Shown: in pieces, positions 1 through 7,208 of the stretch
How positions within the stretch are numbered: the first letter of the stretch is position 1
Layout of the letters: the number at the start of each line of letters is the position of its first letter
Virus record (IMG/VR): IMGVR_UViG_3300022602_000083
Location: 1-64,000 of that record
Reading direction: 5' to 3' (one strand)
DNA length: 64,000 bases
Origin: a virus
Notes under the pieces: model-generated
The model's input: the letters and a program-made list of their open reading frames with translations, nothing else
The model's database searches: none
Told to the model about the DNA's origin: nothing
Made by a program: the position numbers and the translations under genes

Positions 1-2
1 TT

Positions 3-188
3 TATACCTTTGGTGAAGTTGAAAAACATGGCGAGCAGATAGCGCGGGAGATTGAGGAAATGCCGTTGGGTGATGTTCAAGCATGGCAAATTGTGAGAAG
101 TAGAGCCGCCGCTATCGCTAGGGGTGAACCTAATCAAGTAACTAAAGATGCTATTGAGGAAGCGAGGAAGATGAATGACCCACGATGA
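3..188 (+). CDS. C-terminal part of an unknown protein (truncated by window edge)
   Basis: The frame is open from the left edge to a TGA and gives 61 residues, so the start lies outside the window. The visible part is rich in Glu, Ala and Arg and probably helical. It overlaps the next gene by 14 nt, typical of the packed operon that follows. No family is recognised. Confidence 0.6.
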   Translation, partial: YTFGEVEKHGEQIAREIEEMPLGDVQAWQIVRSRAAAIARGEPNQVTKDAIEEARKMNDPR

Positions 189-429
189 ATTGCTGGCAGA
201 GATAGACTTTGCAATAGATGACAGCAAGTACAACTACGACTTTAATTGCTTTGATGGCTCGCATGATTTCATGCTCGATGCCCTTCGTGCAGTAGCAAAA
301 TTGCATAAGCCAACCATGGGTAACACGATGACACTATGCAGTGCTTGCATGGATAGCCGTCCTATGGATGCACCTGTAATCCTTTACCCCTGCCCAACAA
401 TAGAAGCCATTGAGAAGGAGTTAGCATGA
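175..429 (+). CDS. Small Cys-containing phage protein
   Basis: An 84-aa protein with a C-terminal CSAC pair followed by a YPCPT motif, a pattern seen in small actinophage proteins of unknown role and suggestive of metal binding. The N-terminal half is acidic. It overlaps the next gene in an ATGA junction, so the two are probably translationally coupled. The function is unknown. Confidence 0.65.
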   Translation: MTHDELLAEIDFAIDDSKYNYDFNCFDGSHDFMLDALRAVAKLHKPTMGNTMTLCSACMDSRPMDAPVILYPCPTIEAIEKELA

Positions 430-794
430 AGTGTTCAAATTGTGATGGATTAGGTTGGTTATACCTAAGCGAGTTTAGAGAAGCAACACCAGAAGGTGTT
501 ATCGGAGACGATCATTCTACGGTATTTACTAAATCAGACTTTGATGATGATATCTCCATATGTCCAGATTGTGACGGGTTCGGTGAAGAGTCTGATAAAG
601 ACTACGCCGAAGACCTAGCGATCATGGAATACCTTGATAGGTACTATAGCCGTAAAGGGTTTTACCGATTTTACTCTGTAGACTTTGCTGCACGTAAAGT
701 AACTATGGGCATAGACTTTGTATGGCGTAAAAAGCACGTAAGACTTATAAGTGGAGTTCCTGTATTTTATAAATTTAAAAAGTTATGGGAGTAA
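426..794 (+). CDS. Protein with DnaJ-type CxxCxGxG zinc motifs
   Basis: A 122-aa protein with two CxxC-D-G-x-G motifs: CSNCDGLG at the N-terminus and CPDCDGFG near residue 47. This is the pattern of the DnaJ central zinc domain. There is no J domain, so it is not a full DnaJ. A single zinc site holding a small fold is the likely use. The C-terminal half is basic and aromatic. It starts in an ATGA overlap with the preceding gene. The role is unknown. Confidence 0.65.
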   Translation: MKCSNCDGLGWLYLSEFREATPEGVIGDDHSTVFTKSDFDDDISICPDCDGFGEESDKDYAEDLAIMEYLDRYYSRKGFYRFYSVDFAARKVTMGIDFVWRKKHVRLISGVPVFYKFKKLWE

Positions 795-798
795 AAGC

Positions 799-1068
799 AT
801 GAGTAAACGTCAAGATAAGATCGTAGCACGACAAGAAGAGCAGGCTCTATTCCTAAAGTCTCGTGAACGCTTTAATATGGCCCGCTTTATGCAGGCACAT
901 GAGCTAGGTAAACAGATGTTTGAAGCTGGCAAGGATAAACTCACTGATGGTGAGATCGTCATGCTAGAGGATCAAATGACTCAGAACGAAGCTATGATTA
1001 AAGAATATCTAGAACGGGAGGGTCTCAGTGGAGGAGAAGAAGAAGCCGAGCCAGAGCAGGAAGCATAG
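799..1068 (+). CDS. Small helical, charged hypothetical protein
   Basis: An 89-aa protein, almost entirely charged helix with an acidic Glu-rich tail. The start is taken at the ATG at 799 because a GGAG ribosome-binding site sits just upstream at the end of the previous gene. A longer reading from 751 would lack this. It overlaps the next gene by about 40 nt. No family is recognised. Confidence 0.6.
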   Translation: MSKRQDKIVARQEEQALFLKSRERFNMARFMQAHELGKQMFEAGKDKLTDGEIVMLEDQMTQNEAMIKEYLEREGLSGGEEEAEPEQEA

Positions 1069-1390
1069 AGGGTATAGAACCCAGAAGATCATCGCTGACT
1101 ACCTAGCTAAGCGTGGCTTTCCTTTTGCTGAGAGCACCGGTGCAGGCAGACCTGGAACTGATATTACAGGTACTATAGGCATTGACTGGGAAGTAAAGGC
1201 CCGGGCTGATTTCAACCCTGGAGGGGCTATGAAGCAGCTTAAGGATCGGTCTGATGGAAAAGACTTACCTGTAGTAGTTCTCCGCTTAAACGGGCAAGGA
1301 GAGGCTAATATAGGGGAGTTCATGACCTGTCTAAGACTCGAAGACTTTGTAAAGCTAATTAGGGATGCAGGATACGGAGATACACCGTAG
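1028..1390 (+). CDS. PD-(D/E)XK-fold nuclease, Holliday-junction-resolvase-like
   Basis: A 120-aa basic protein with the signature of small PD-(D/E)XK nucleases: a basic N-terminal helix (RGYRTQK), then GRPGTD with the acidic residue at D45, then WEVKA with the E-x-K pair at E55 and K57. Such enzymes cut branched or damaged DNA using metal ions; phage members act in recombination or in resolving DNA before packaging. The GTG start at 1028 has a GGGAGGG site upstream. It could be an Hjc-like resolvase or a VRR-NUC relative; the sequence alone does not separate them. Confidence 0.65.
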   Translation: MEEKKKPSQSRKHRGYRTQKIIADYLAKRGFPFAESTGAGRPGTDITGTIGIDWEVKARADFNPGGAMKQLKDRSDGKDLPVVVLRLNGQGEANIGEFMTCLRLEDFVKLIRDAGYGDTP

Positions 1391-1396
1391 AATATC

Positions 1397-1431
1397 TCCT
1401 TGGGTGGGCGGATTAATTCGAACCCAAAGGA
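1397..1431 (+). promoter_or_regulatory. Leader hairpin that may hide the ribosome-binding site of the SpoVS-like gene
   Basis: TCCTTGGGT at 1397-1405 can pair with ACCCAAAGGA at 1422-1431, with one unpaired base. The right arm contains the AAAGGA that would serve as ribosome-binding site for the GTG at 1441. When formed, the stem would mask translation initiation. The pairing is seen in the sequence; the regulatory role is inferred. Confidence 0.4.
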
Positions 1432-1440
1432 CTACAACTC

Positions 1441-1719
1441 GTGAACGAAGAAGAAGACAAAGATATTCTACGTGCTGGAGCAGGTTCAAGTGCACAGTCA
1501 CTTGCATCAGCTATTGCACATGCTCTATATGACTCACCACAGGTAAAACTACGTGCCGTAGGCGCATCAGCTACAAATCAGGCAGTAAAGGCTATCGCCA
1601 TTGCTAGAGGGTTTGTTGCTACCCGTGGACTAGATCTAACCTGCCGTCCAGGCTTTACAACTATCGAATCTAGAGATGGCAAAATTTCTGCGATAGTCTT
1701 TACTATTCTAGTAAACTAA
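1441..1719 (+). CDS. spoVS: SpoVS-family protein
   Basis: A 92-aa protein matching stage V sporulation protein S over most of its length: the block LRAVGASATNQAVKAIAIAR, then GFVATRGLDL and a C-terminal beta strand (SAIVFTILV). SpoVS is a small Alba-like fold that affects sporulation and septation in Bacillus; its molecular role is poorly known and nucleic-acid binding is suspected. The GTG start is preceded by AAAGGA, which may be masked by a hairpin. In a phage it may alter host division or bind nucleic acid, which is inference. It has a long spacer on both sides, so it may be controlled separately. Confidence 0.8.
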   Translation: MNEEEDKDILRAGAGSSAQSLASAIAHALYDSPQVKLRAVGASATNQAVKAIAIARGFVATRGLDLTCRPGFTTIESRDGKISAIVFTILVN

Positions 1720-1764
1720 TATACTCTTTTAACCAAGAGATCTCTAACAGTTAGGTACCACACA

Positions 1765-2115
1765 ATGGCAACTCCAGAACAAGAAGCACTTGCCGGCATG
1801 GCAAAGGTTGGCGCACCTCGTGAGCCAATGGGACAAAAGCCTGTTTCGTTTACTGCACCAAAGCCTGAAAAGGGAACATTGGTAAAGAAGGGTAGCTCTG
1901 CTGCCTCTGATCCTGCAGTACAGAACCAGGGCACACGCTCTAACCGTCCTTATTCAGGACAAGAACGCCTAGGCGCTGCATACGGCGTTAAGGCAAGCTA
2001 TGCAAAGCAAACCTCACCTGAAGCCGGTATGACACAGGCTAACGGTCGTATCGTCAGCCCAGCAGTCATTCGTCAGAAGGACTCTTGGTCAGAGGGACTT
2101 GATACCTCGTACTAA
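1765..2115 (+). CDS. Hypothetical protein, low-complexity basic
   Basis: A 116-aa protein rich in Gly, Ala, Ser, Pro and Lys with no predicted membrane segment or recognised motif. Such disordered proteins are frequent among actinophage virion-associated or regulatory proteins. Upstream lie a possible TATACT -10 box near 1721 and the palindrome AGAGATCTCT. The function is unknown. Confidence 0.55.
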   Translation: MATPEQEALAGMAKVGAPREPMGQKPVSFTAPKPEKGTLVKKGSSAASDPAVQNQGTRSNRPYSGQERLGAAYGVKASYAKQTSPEAGMTQANGRIVSPAVIRQKDSWSEGLDTSY

Positions 2116-2127
2116 ATCGGATATACT
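2099..2127 (+). promoter_or_regulatory. Promoter, family motif ATCGGnTATACTAA
   Basis: A TTGATA -35 box (2099-2104), 17-nt spacer and TATACT -10 box (2122-2127), embedded in the motif ATCGGATATACTAACAGTAG that recurs across this phage. It lies at the end of the preceding gene and drives the HTH-like/phosphoesterase unit. Confidence 0.7.
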
Positions 2128-2130
2128 AAC

Positions 2131-2162
2131 AGTAGCGGAGTAGTTCTTACTGCTCCGCTACT
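2131..2162 (+). promoter_or_regulatory. Leader hairpin just after the promoter
   Basis: AGTAGCGGAG (2131-2140) pairs perfectly with CTCCGCTACT (2153-2162). It would lie at the very 5' end of the mRNA. No T-run follows, so it is more likely a 5' stabiliser or regulatory hairpin than a terminator. Confidence 0.55.
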
Positions 2163-2181
2163 CTCACAATTGGAGCATAAT

Positions 2182-2412
2182 TTGTTAACTGAACTATATG
2201 AAAAAGCAAAATTATACGCTGCTGCCAATCGCTGCGTAGTATCTCAATGGGGCAACCAATTTACCGGAGAAGACCGGGACGCTTTCCTGGAGTCTATTGC
2301 AGATGATGAATTCTCTAATAAAGACCTGTACAACCTATACAAAGATGCCGGGGCCAGCTTTAGTATTACTACCCTTCGTGCACATAGACTTGGGGAGTGT
2401 GGATGTCGCTAG
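2182..2412 (+). CDS. Small helical protein, possible helix-turn-helix
   Basis: A 76-aa protein. The TTG at 2182 is chosen because GGAG sits six bases upstream; an upstream TTG at 2170 overlaps that site. The C-terminal half (FSNKDLYNLYKDAG..SITTLRAHR) has the helix-turn-helix look of small DNA-binding proteins and ends in CGC. It overlaps the phosphoesterase start, suggesting coupled translation. The DNA-binding role is a guess from pattern only. Confidence 0.5.
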   Translation: MLTELYEKAKLYAAANRCVVSQWGNQFTGEDRDAFLESIADDEFSNKDLYNLYKDAGASFSITTLRAHRLGECGCR

Positions 2413-3551
2413 GGGATATGTATAAGGACGCTAAGACAGATGTCGTAGCCTCAAATGCCGTTAACTCTATTTCAGCTTTACTTAAGGCCAATGGCCTAAC
2501 GCCTGATGATGTAGGAAAGATTAGCAAGGTTAGTCTTTCTAATGATCCTGCTGATACCAAGATCATATTATCTCCTAAGTGGAGTGAGGGACCTGCCTGG
2601 CAGCCTGTACAGCCTGCAGACCCTGTAGTTATCAATCCAAAGCCTACTAGCCCTGCCCTTATCAGCAGTGACTGGAAGGTTGCTGTTGCTTTGCCTGATC
2701 CACAGATCGGATACCGCAAGTATGAGGATGGTACTCTAGACACATTCCATGATGAAGATGCTATGGACGTAGCTCTTCAGATTGTAGGTCTTGATCATGG
2801 TCACCCATTAGATCAGATTATTAACTTGGGAGACTTCTTAGACCTCCCTATGTACGGAACATATGAACAGGAGGCAAACTTTGCTCATACTGCTCAGCTC
2901 GCTATTAATCGGGGCTACCGTTTTCTTGCTGAACAAAGGGCGAATGGCGGTGCGGATGCCCGCATCATCCTTCTTGAAGGAAATCACGATAAGCGTCTCA
3001 GTCGCTTTGTTAACACTAATGCTGCTGCAGCATATGGCATCAAAGTAGCTGACATGCCTGACTCTTGGCCAGTTCTAAGCTTGCAGAACCTGCTTCGCTG
3101 TGATGAACTAGGAGTGGAGTTTATTGATGGATACCCAGCAGCTGCACACTGGATTAATAAGCGACTTCGTGCCATGCATGGTGATCGTGCTAATGCGTCT
3201 GGCTCAACTGCAGCTCAGTATACTAACTCTAACCCTAACATTTCCACACTGTTTGGCCACACCCATCGTATGGAGCAGCAGTCAAAGACAGTATTTGATC
3301 GTGATCAAGCAATCAAGAGCGTAGCTTTTTCACCTGGATGTCTTTGCCGTGTTGATGGGGCAGTTCCTAGTGTCAAGGGTGGTGTGGATGTCAAAGGACA
3401 AGCACTTACTTATTTTGAAAACTGGCAACAAGGAGTAAGCGTTATCTTCTTTAAAGACGGGGATGATGACAGTTTTCACTTTGATCAAGTTCATATTCAT
3501 AAAGGTAAGACCATGTATCGTGGTCAAGAGATTGTAAGTACACGTAAGTAA
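2403..3551 (+). CDS. Calcineurin-like metallophosphoesterase
   Basis: A 382-aa protein with the ordered metallophosphoesterase motifs: DPQIG (D99, with Gln replacing the usual His), NLGD, GNHDKR, MHGD and a final GHTH. These ligate two metal ions and hydrolyse phosphomono- or diesters. The first about 90 residues are a separate, helical region. The ATG at 2403 is preceded by GGGGAG. Related phosphoesterases occur in many actinophages, often near DNA-processing genes; the substrate is unknown. A terminator hairpin follows. Confidence 0.85.
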   Translation: MSLGDMYKDAKTDVVASNAVNSISALLKANGLTPDDVGKISKVSLSNDPADTKIILSPKWSEGPAWQPVQPADPVVINPKPTSPALISSDWKVAVALPDPQIGYRKYEDGTLDTFHDEDAMDVALQIVGLDHGHPLDQIINLGDFLDLPMYGTYEQEANFAHTAQLAINRGYRFLAEQRANGGADARIILLEGNHDKRLSRFVNTNAAAAYGIKVADMPDSWPVLSLQNLLRCDELGVEFIDGYPAAAHWINKRLRAMHGDRANASGSTAAQYTNSNPNISTLFGHTHRMEQQSKTVFDRDQAIKSVAFSPGCLCRVDGAVPSVKGGVDVKGQALTYFENWQQGVSVIFFKDGDDDSFHFDQVHIHKGKTMYRGQEIVSTRK

Positions 3552-3569
3552 TTACATTTAGCGATACAA

Positions 3570-3617
3570 ATAAAGCCGGTGTAGTGCATAATATGTGCAT
3601 ACGCCGGCTTTATCTTT
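3570..3617 (+). terminator. Intrinsic terminator after the phosphoesterase gene
   Basis: ATAAAGCCGG (3570-3579) pairs with CCGGCTTTAT (3604-3613), with inner pairing in the loop, followed by CTTTT. It ends the unit starting at the 2122 promoter and precedes the lysis-type genes. Confidence 0.7.
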
Positions 3618-3630
3618 TAGGGGAGACCTT

Positions 3631-3897
3631 GTGAGCAGTAATACAATTAATCTCTTGCAGGGAATCTCTGCAGCTCTTGCTATTCTAGGAGCTTTAGGTC
3701 TTGGACTTCGTTGGATTATTAAACATTACCTATCAGAACTGCGTCCAAACCACGGATCATCTCTTAATGATAAGATCAACTTAGAGGTCATTCCTATGCT
3801 TAAAGAGCTTAGGGCGCATCAAGAAAAGATTGCTCTTAAAGTAGCTAAGCTAGAAGGTCGTTTCGAACAGCACGTAGACGACGCAGAGGCAGAATAA
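3631..3897 (+). CDS. Single-TM protein with coiled coil (holin- or spanin-like)
   Basis: An 88-aa protein with one membrane helix near residues 8-28 followed by a charged coiled-coil region ending in acidic residues. The GTG at 3631 has an AGGGGAG site; an earlier ATG at 3595 lies inside the terminator stem. Size, topology and location before muralytic genes resemble DUF2746-type actinophage membrane proteins, often annotated as holins. It overlaps the next gene by one base. Confidence 0.6.
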   Translation: MSSNTINLLQGISAALAILGALGLGLRWIIKHYLSELRPNHGSSLNDKINLEVIPMLKELRAHQEKIALKVAKLEGRFEQHVDDAEAE

Positions 3898-4379
3898 TGT
3901 CTTACACGCCTCGTCCTGGTGACTACGGCGTAGTAAAGACTAACGGCTTTATTGGCGGCCTAATCAGACTAACTACAACAAGTAGATGGAATCATGCCGT
4001 TATCTATATCGGTGCGGGCTCAATAGTCGAAGCCAGACCTACTGGAGTTAAGTTTGGCAAGGTAGATCAGTACCCTGTCATTGCTTGGAATAAGCATGAG
4101 GATAGCCTTACTGATGAAAAGCGCACAGAAATAGTAGATTACGCTGTCGCTCAAATAGGCAAGCCATATGGGTACCTAGATATTCTTGTGATCTTCCTAC
4201 GTGCTTTTGGATTAAAGCTCCCACCGTCTAAGCTATGGGTATCCCTAGCTAGAGGGCAAGGATTCATCTGTTCGGAGTTGGTATCAGAAGCCTACGAACA
4301 TGCGAACTACAGTTTAAGTAAGAAGCCAGATGCCTTAGTGACACCTGGAGATCTAGCGGAAAGGCTCATCTATCAGTGA
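3897..4379 (+). CDS. Permuted papain-fold (NlpC/P60, YiiX-like) hydrolase
   Basis: A 160-aa protein. The order of motifs is that of permuted NlpC/P60 enzymes: His first (WNHAVIY, H33), then an acidic residue (IVEA, E45), and the catalytic Cys late (FICSELV, C125). Such enzymes cut amide or peptide bonds in peptidoglycan or act on lipids. Its place between a membrane protein and a CHAP endolysin favours a role in lysis. It overlaps the next gene in GTGA. Confidence 0.75.
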   Translation: MSYTPRPGDYGVVKTNGFIGGLIRLTTTSRWNHAVIYIGAGSIVEARPTGVKFGKVDQYPVIAWNKHEDSLTDEKRTEIVDYAVAQIGKPYGYLDILVIFLRAFGLKLPPSKLWVSLARGQGFICSELVSEAYEHANYSLSKKPDALVTPGDLAERLIYQ

Positions 4380-4807
4380 CTGATGCACATAAGCAAGCTA
4401 TGAATTTACACCTGGCTGTTTCTATCCCTGCCCATGAACCTCGTGAAACAGACCCACACTATCATTTATTTAACCAGGCTAAAGCTAGAATTAAGAAGCA
4501 AGGCCTATGGAAGTGCATAATTAATGATGACCTATGCTCTGGCGGCCCTGAGCTACATCACAGCCATATTGAGTTCTCTCAAATCAACAATATGGACATG
4601 CATAAAGTTGAGCAGGCTTTTGGCTTACATTTTGAGACCGATGAAGAGTTTCAGCAATGGATTGAGTCTCCTGGTAACTTAGAAGTTCTATGTGAAGCTC
4701 ACCACCGAACACGTTTTGGAATCCATGAGATCCCAGCACCTTTGTGGGAAACCTTTAGATATAGGAAGACCGGCACGGATCCGGCAGCGGAGGTAGTGCA
4801 TGAGTAG
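4376..4807 (+). CDS. HNH-type endonuclease-like protein
   Basis: A 143-aa protein with ELHHSHIEF around residue 58, then GNLEVLCEAHHRTRFGIH near the C-terminus, together forming an HNH/beta-beta-alpha-metal pattern. A Cys upstream (KCI..DLC) could bind structural zinc. HNH proteins nick or cut DNA; small ones in phages are often packaging factors or homing enzymes. Its position within the lysis cassette is unusual and may mark an insertion, although the GTGA and 8-nt overlaps with its neighbours argue for a settled operon member. Confidence 0.65.
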   Translation: MTDAHKQAMNLHLAVSIPAHEPRETDPHYHLFNQAKARIKKQGLWKCIINDDLCSGGPELHHSHIEFSQINNMDMHKVEQAFGLHFETDEEFQQWIESPGNLEVLCEAHHRTRFGIHEIPAPLWETFRYRKTGTDPAAEVVHE

Positions 4808-5672
4808 CGGCTTAGATGTAGTAAACATTGCACAGAAGCAAGTAAACTTTTACGGTGGAACAACAGATAAAAATCCCTATGGGGATTGGTACGGTATCCC
4901 TAACCAACCATGGTGTGCCATGTTTGTTAGCTGGTGTTTTGCTCAAGCTGGCCTATCGGCATTGGTAGCTGCTGAAACTGAAAAAGGATTCTCCTACTGC
5001 CCTGCAGGTCTTTCCTGGTTTCAAAAAAAGGGTGCAGTAGTTGATAAATATTCCGGTCAACCAGGAGACTTAGTATTCTTCTCTTGGGCAGGTAACGGCG
5101 TCCCAGATCACGTTGAGATTATTCAAGCAGCCTCCAAAGATGGCATAACTACCATCGGAGGTAATACTGGTCCTGAGCACATGACAAATGCCTCTCAGTA
5201 TGACGGCCATGGTGTATATCAACGCCATCGTGCGTACCTATACGTGCTGGCCATTGTACGGCCTGCGTACCCTGATGCAGTTAAGCCGGCACAGAGCAAG
5301 GCTGTAAACAATAAAGCATTAGCTACAGGTGTAGCAGGAGTCACTGCTCTTGGTGGAGCTGGTGTAGCCGGTGTTCATAACACCACTTCAACCACTCCAA
5401 CAACAAAGACAACTGTTATTGCTGCCCCACCGTTTCCAGGTAGCTCTACATTTAAAGTAGGGGCTAAGGGAACCGCTGAACTTATCGTAGCTAGAGCTTT
5501 AGCTAATGCTGGGCTTTTGCCTACTACCCTTGTATCTAATGTGCTCACCGCAGAAGAAATCGCACTTATACCGGTCTACCAAGCTAAATATCCTGCGCTT
5601 GCTACGGATAAAAAGAATAAAGTGTTGGGGCAAAGTACTTATACCTCTATGGTGGCAAAGGCAGGCTCATGA
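4800..5672 (+). CDS. Endolysin with CHAP domain and C-terminal cell-wall domain
   Basis: A 290-aa protein. The N-terminal CHAP domain (about residues 5-160) has the catalytic Cys in PWCAMFVSW (C39), His in PDHVEII (H104) and a polar residue in GGNTG (N122). A Thr-rich linker (about 195-215) leads to a C-terminal region (FKVGAKGTAELIVARALANA) that looks like a peptidoglycan-binding unit. CHAP enzymes cleave the peptide cross-links or the amide of peptidoglycan. There is no signal peptide, so it would need a holin, and membrane proteins follow at once. Confidence 0.85.
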   Translation: MSSGLDVVNIAQKQVNFYGGTTDKNPYGDWYGIPNQPWCAMFVSWCFAQAGLSALVAAETEKGFSYCPAGLSWFQKKGAVVDKYSGQPGDLVFFSWAGNGVPDHVEIIQAASKDGITTIGGNTGPEHMTNASQYDGHGVYQRHRAYLYVLAIVRPAYPDAVKPAQSKAVNNKALATGVAGVTALGGAGVAGVHNTTSTTPTTKTTVIAAPPFPGSSTFKVGAKGTAELIVARALANAGLLPTTLVSNVLTAEEIALIPVYQAKYPALATDKKNKVLGQSTYTSMVAKAGS

Positions 5673-5998
5673 AGCTATTTCAAAAACTATCAGACTGGGC
5701 AGCCATATCTTTTGGCTCCCCCTGGTTCTTTCTATTTCATTTACTATGGTGGAGTGCCTGGGTAATAATCCCAATAGAAGCGTTTCCCTATGGGCTATTA
5801 ACTCTCATAGTATCTTTGGAATCTATCCTACTTTCAGGATTGATCCTGAACGCTACTAACCGTTCCGGAGATGAAGATAGGCGCATCATCATTAAGGATC
5901 TCAAGTTAGACCAAGAAACTCATAATCACATTGAAGAGCTACGTAGACATACCTCTCTTATAATGGATCACCTAGGCGTAGAAGACTCTCGCCCCTGA
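5669..5998 (+). CDS. DUF1003-like membrane protein
   Basis: A 109-aa protein with two membrane helices (about 17-36 and 43-62) and a charged C-terminal helix with Asp, Arg and His. The motif GSPWFFLFHLLWWSAWV, the SLES turn and the following NRSGDEDRR match the DUF1003 pattern (Trp-rich first helix, then LSLEA..., then N+..DR). The function of DUF1003 is unknown; here, next to the endolysin, it may act as holin or antiholin. It overlaps the endolysin stop. Confidence 0.65.
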   Translation: MKLFQKLSDWAAISFGSPWFFLFHLLWWSAWVIIPIEAFPYGLLTLIVSLESILLSGLILNATNRSGDEDRRIIIKDLKLDQETHNHIEELRRHTSLIMDHLGVEDSRP

Positions 5999-5999
5999 T

Positions 6000-6028
6000 T
6001 TGCACACGTAATACTAATCGGATATACT
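6000..6028 (+). promoter_or_regulatory. Promoter, family motif ATCGGnTATACTAA
   Basis: TTGCAC (6000-6005), a 17-nt spacer and TATACT (6023-6028) within AATCGGATATACTAACGGTAGGAG. The conserved downstream GGTAGGAG itself supplies the ribosome-binding site of the next gene, so the leader is very short. Confidence 0.65.
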
Positions 6029-6045
6029 AACGGTAGGAGATAAAG

Positions 6046-6276
6046 ATGATTAAGTTCAACTTTAAAAGTCCTGTGTCTATGGGAATTGCCAGTTCAGCTG
6101 CGTTTAGTGCGTGGGCTGCCTCTGGCTTTGCACCAGATGTAAAGCATGTTGGTTTAGCCTTATCTGCTGGTTTAGCGGGTACAGCTCAGCCAAAGTTTTC
6201 ATCGTCTCAGCCTAACGTACAGGCTGAGTCCCATATTGTTACACCTTACGTAAACAACGTAACACCTACAGAATAA
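6046..6276 (+). CDS. Small hydrophobic protein (holin candidate)
   Basis: A 76-aa protein, Ala/Gly/Ser-rich in residues 10-50 with weak hydrophobic helices and a polar C-terminus. It begins 18 nt after a strong promoter. Its size and place after the endolysin allow a holin or structural role. No family is recognised. Confidence 0.5.
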   Translation: MIKFNFKSPVSMGIASSAAFSAWAASGFAPDVKHVGLALSAGLAGTAQPKFSSSQPNVQAESHIVTPYVNNVTPTE

Positions 6277-6285
6277 GGAACACAA

Positions 6286-6585
6286 ATGCATCTACCAAAG
6301 TCAGAAAAGCTACTCGTTGAGCACTATGTATACGCAACTGCTGCGTCAGCTGTAGCCATCTATCAAACAGGTAACCACCACATTAAGCACGTTCTATGGG
6401 CTGCAGTAGTTGGTGTTGTTGGTCCTCTTATCGCTAAGTTCAACCCTAAGGGTGTTGTAAATGATCTTGCTAAGAAGGAACATTTAGACTCTATCACAAC
6501 AGCAGCTATCACAAACGTAGCTACTGTAGCTGTAGCGGATGCCCAAAAGGCAGTCGCAGCAGCCTCTGTGAACGCAGCTAAGTAA
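6286..6585 (+). CDS. Small membrane protein, probable holin
   Basis: A 99-aa protein with one or two hydrophobic Ala/Val-rich segments (about 16-28 and 37-53), a short basic region and an Ala-rich C-terminal helix. It comes directly before a strong terminator, so it is the last gene of the lysis block. The holin role rests on size, topology and context only. Confidence 0.5.
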   Translation: MHLPKSEKLLVEHYVYATAASAVAIYQTGNHHIKHVLWAAVVGVVGPLIAKFNPKGVVNDLAKKEHLDSITTAAITNVATVAVADAQKAVAAASVNAAK

Positions 6586-6602
6586 ACTAATTAGATCGGA
6601 AG

Positions 6603-6626
6603 CCGGGGGATTACACCCCCGGTTTT
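6603..6626 (+). terminator. Intrinsic terminator after the lysis block
   Basis: CCGGGGG (6603-6609) pairs with CCCCCGG (6616-6622) around a 6-nt loop, followed by TTTT. A promoter for the next unit begins 12 nt later. Confidence 0.85.
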
Positions 6627-6638
6627 CGCATTTACGGG

Positions 6639-6644
6639 TATACT
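6639..6644 (+). promoter_or_regulatory. Promoter -10, family motif TATACTAACGG
   Basis: CGGGTATACTAACGGTGTC matches the family motif, but no clear -35 box is seen because the terminator occupies that space. An AAGGAG site and ATG follow within 22 nt. Confidence 0.55.
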
Positions 6645-6665
6645 AACGGTGTCTAAGGAGTAAAT

Positions 6666-7208
6666 ATGCCAGAGTCGCATCAAAATTGGCAGTACCTCGG
6701 TGCTAGCGGATTTGTTGGAGCGTACACCACTACAGGTGGTGGCGGTACTCCTGTTGTGCCACGAAGTGAAATGGATTTCCTTCGTATCGGTGTTGGCCGT
6801 GCTCCTCAAGCCGAATATCCAGACGGTTACCTAGGAACGATTCGTTCTCGTCGTGATGATAAGGGAAAGCCTTATGCAGTCTCCGACACTATTCTTGACT
6901 CTCTTAAGAATCGCCAGAATCAAAGAGCTTACCAACGTGGTGTTCACCGTGGTGAGCGTATTGATCCGGCCCAATATCTTTGGCCAGAAAATCTACAACC
7001 AGATCGCAGAGTAAAAGCAAAGCCTCAGCTTGTAGATAATGATGGCTCACTAACTATGGACATGAAGAAGAACGCTCCTGCTATGTCTCTTGCTCCAGCA
7101 CCTCATCTTGTTAATGATGGTAAGTCAAACATATCCGCAAATGTGCCTGCAGAGTTTAACCCTCGCACTGCAGATACATTCTCTCATTTGAAACCTAGGT
7201 GGGCATAA
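6666..7208 (+). CDS. Hypothetical protein
   Basis: A 180-aa soluble protein without membrane segments. It has a Gly/Thr-rich N-terminus, a basic middle (RSRRDD, RNQRAYQRGVHRGER) and a Pro-rich C-terminus. It begins a run of about a dozen overlapping small genes under one promoter, none with clear homology, possibly virion or host-takeover proteins. It shares the TAATG junction with the next gene. Confidence 0.6.
   Translation: MPESHQNWQYLGASGFVGAYTTTGGGGTPVVPRSEMDFLRIGVGRAPQAEYPDGYLGTIRSRRDDKGKPYAVSDTILDSLKNRQNQRAYQRGVHRGERIDPAQYLWPENLQPDRRVKAKPQLVDNDGSLTMDMKKNAPAMSLAPAPHLVNDGKSNISANVPAEFNPRTADTFSHLKPRWA

Noticed and set aside
5669-6585. Firm naming of one holin
   Set aside because: Three or four candidate membrane proteins flank the endolysin and the sequence gives no basis for choosing one.
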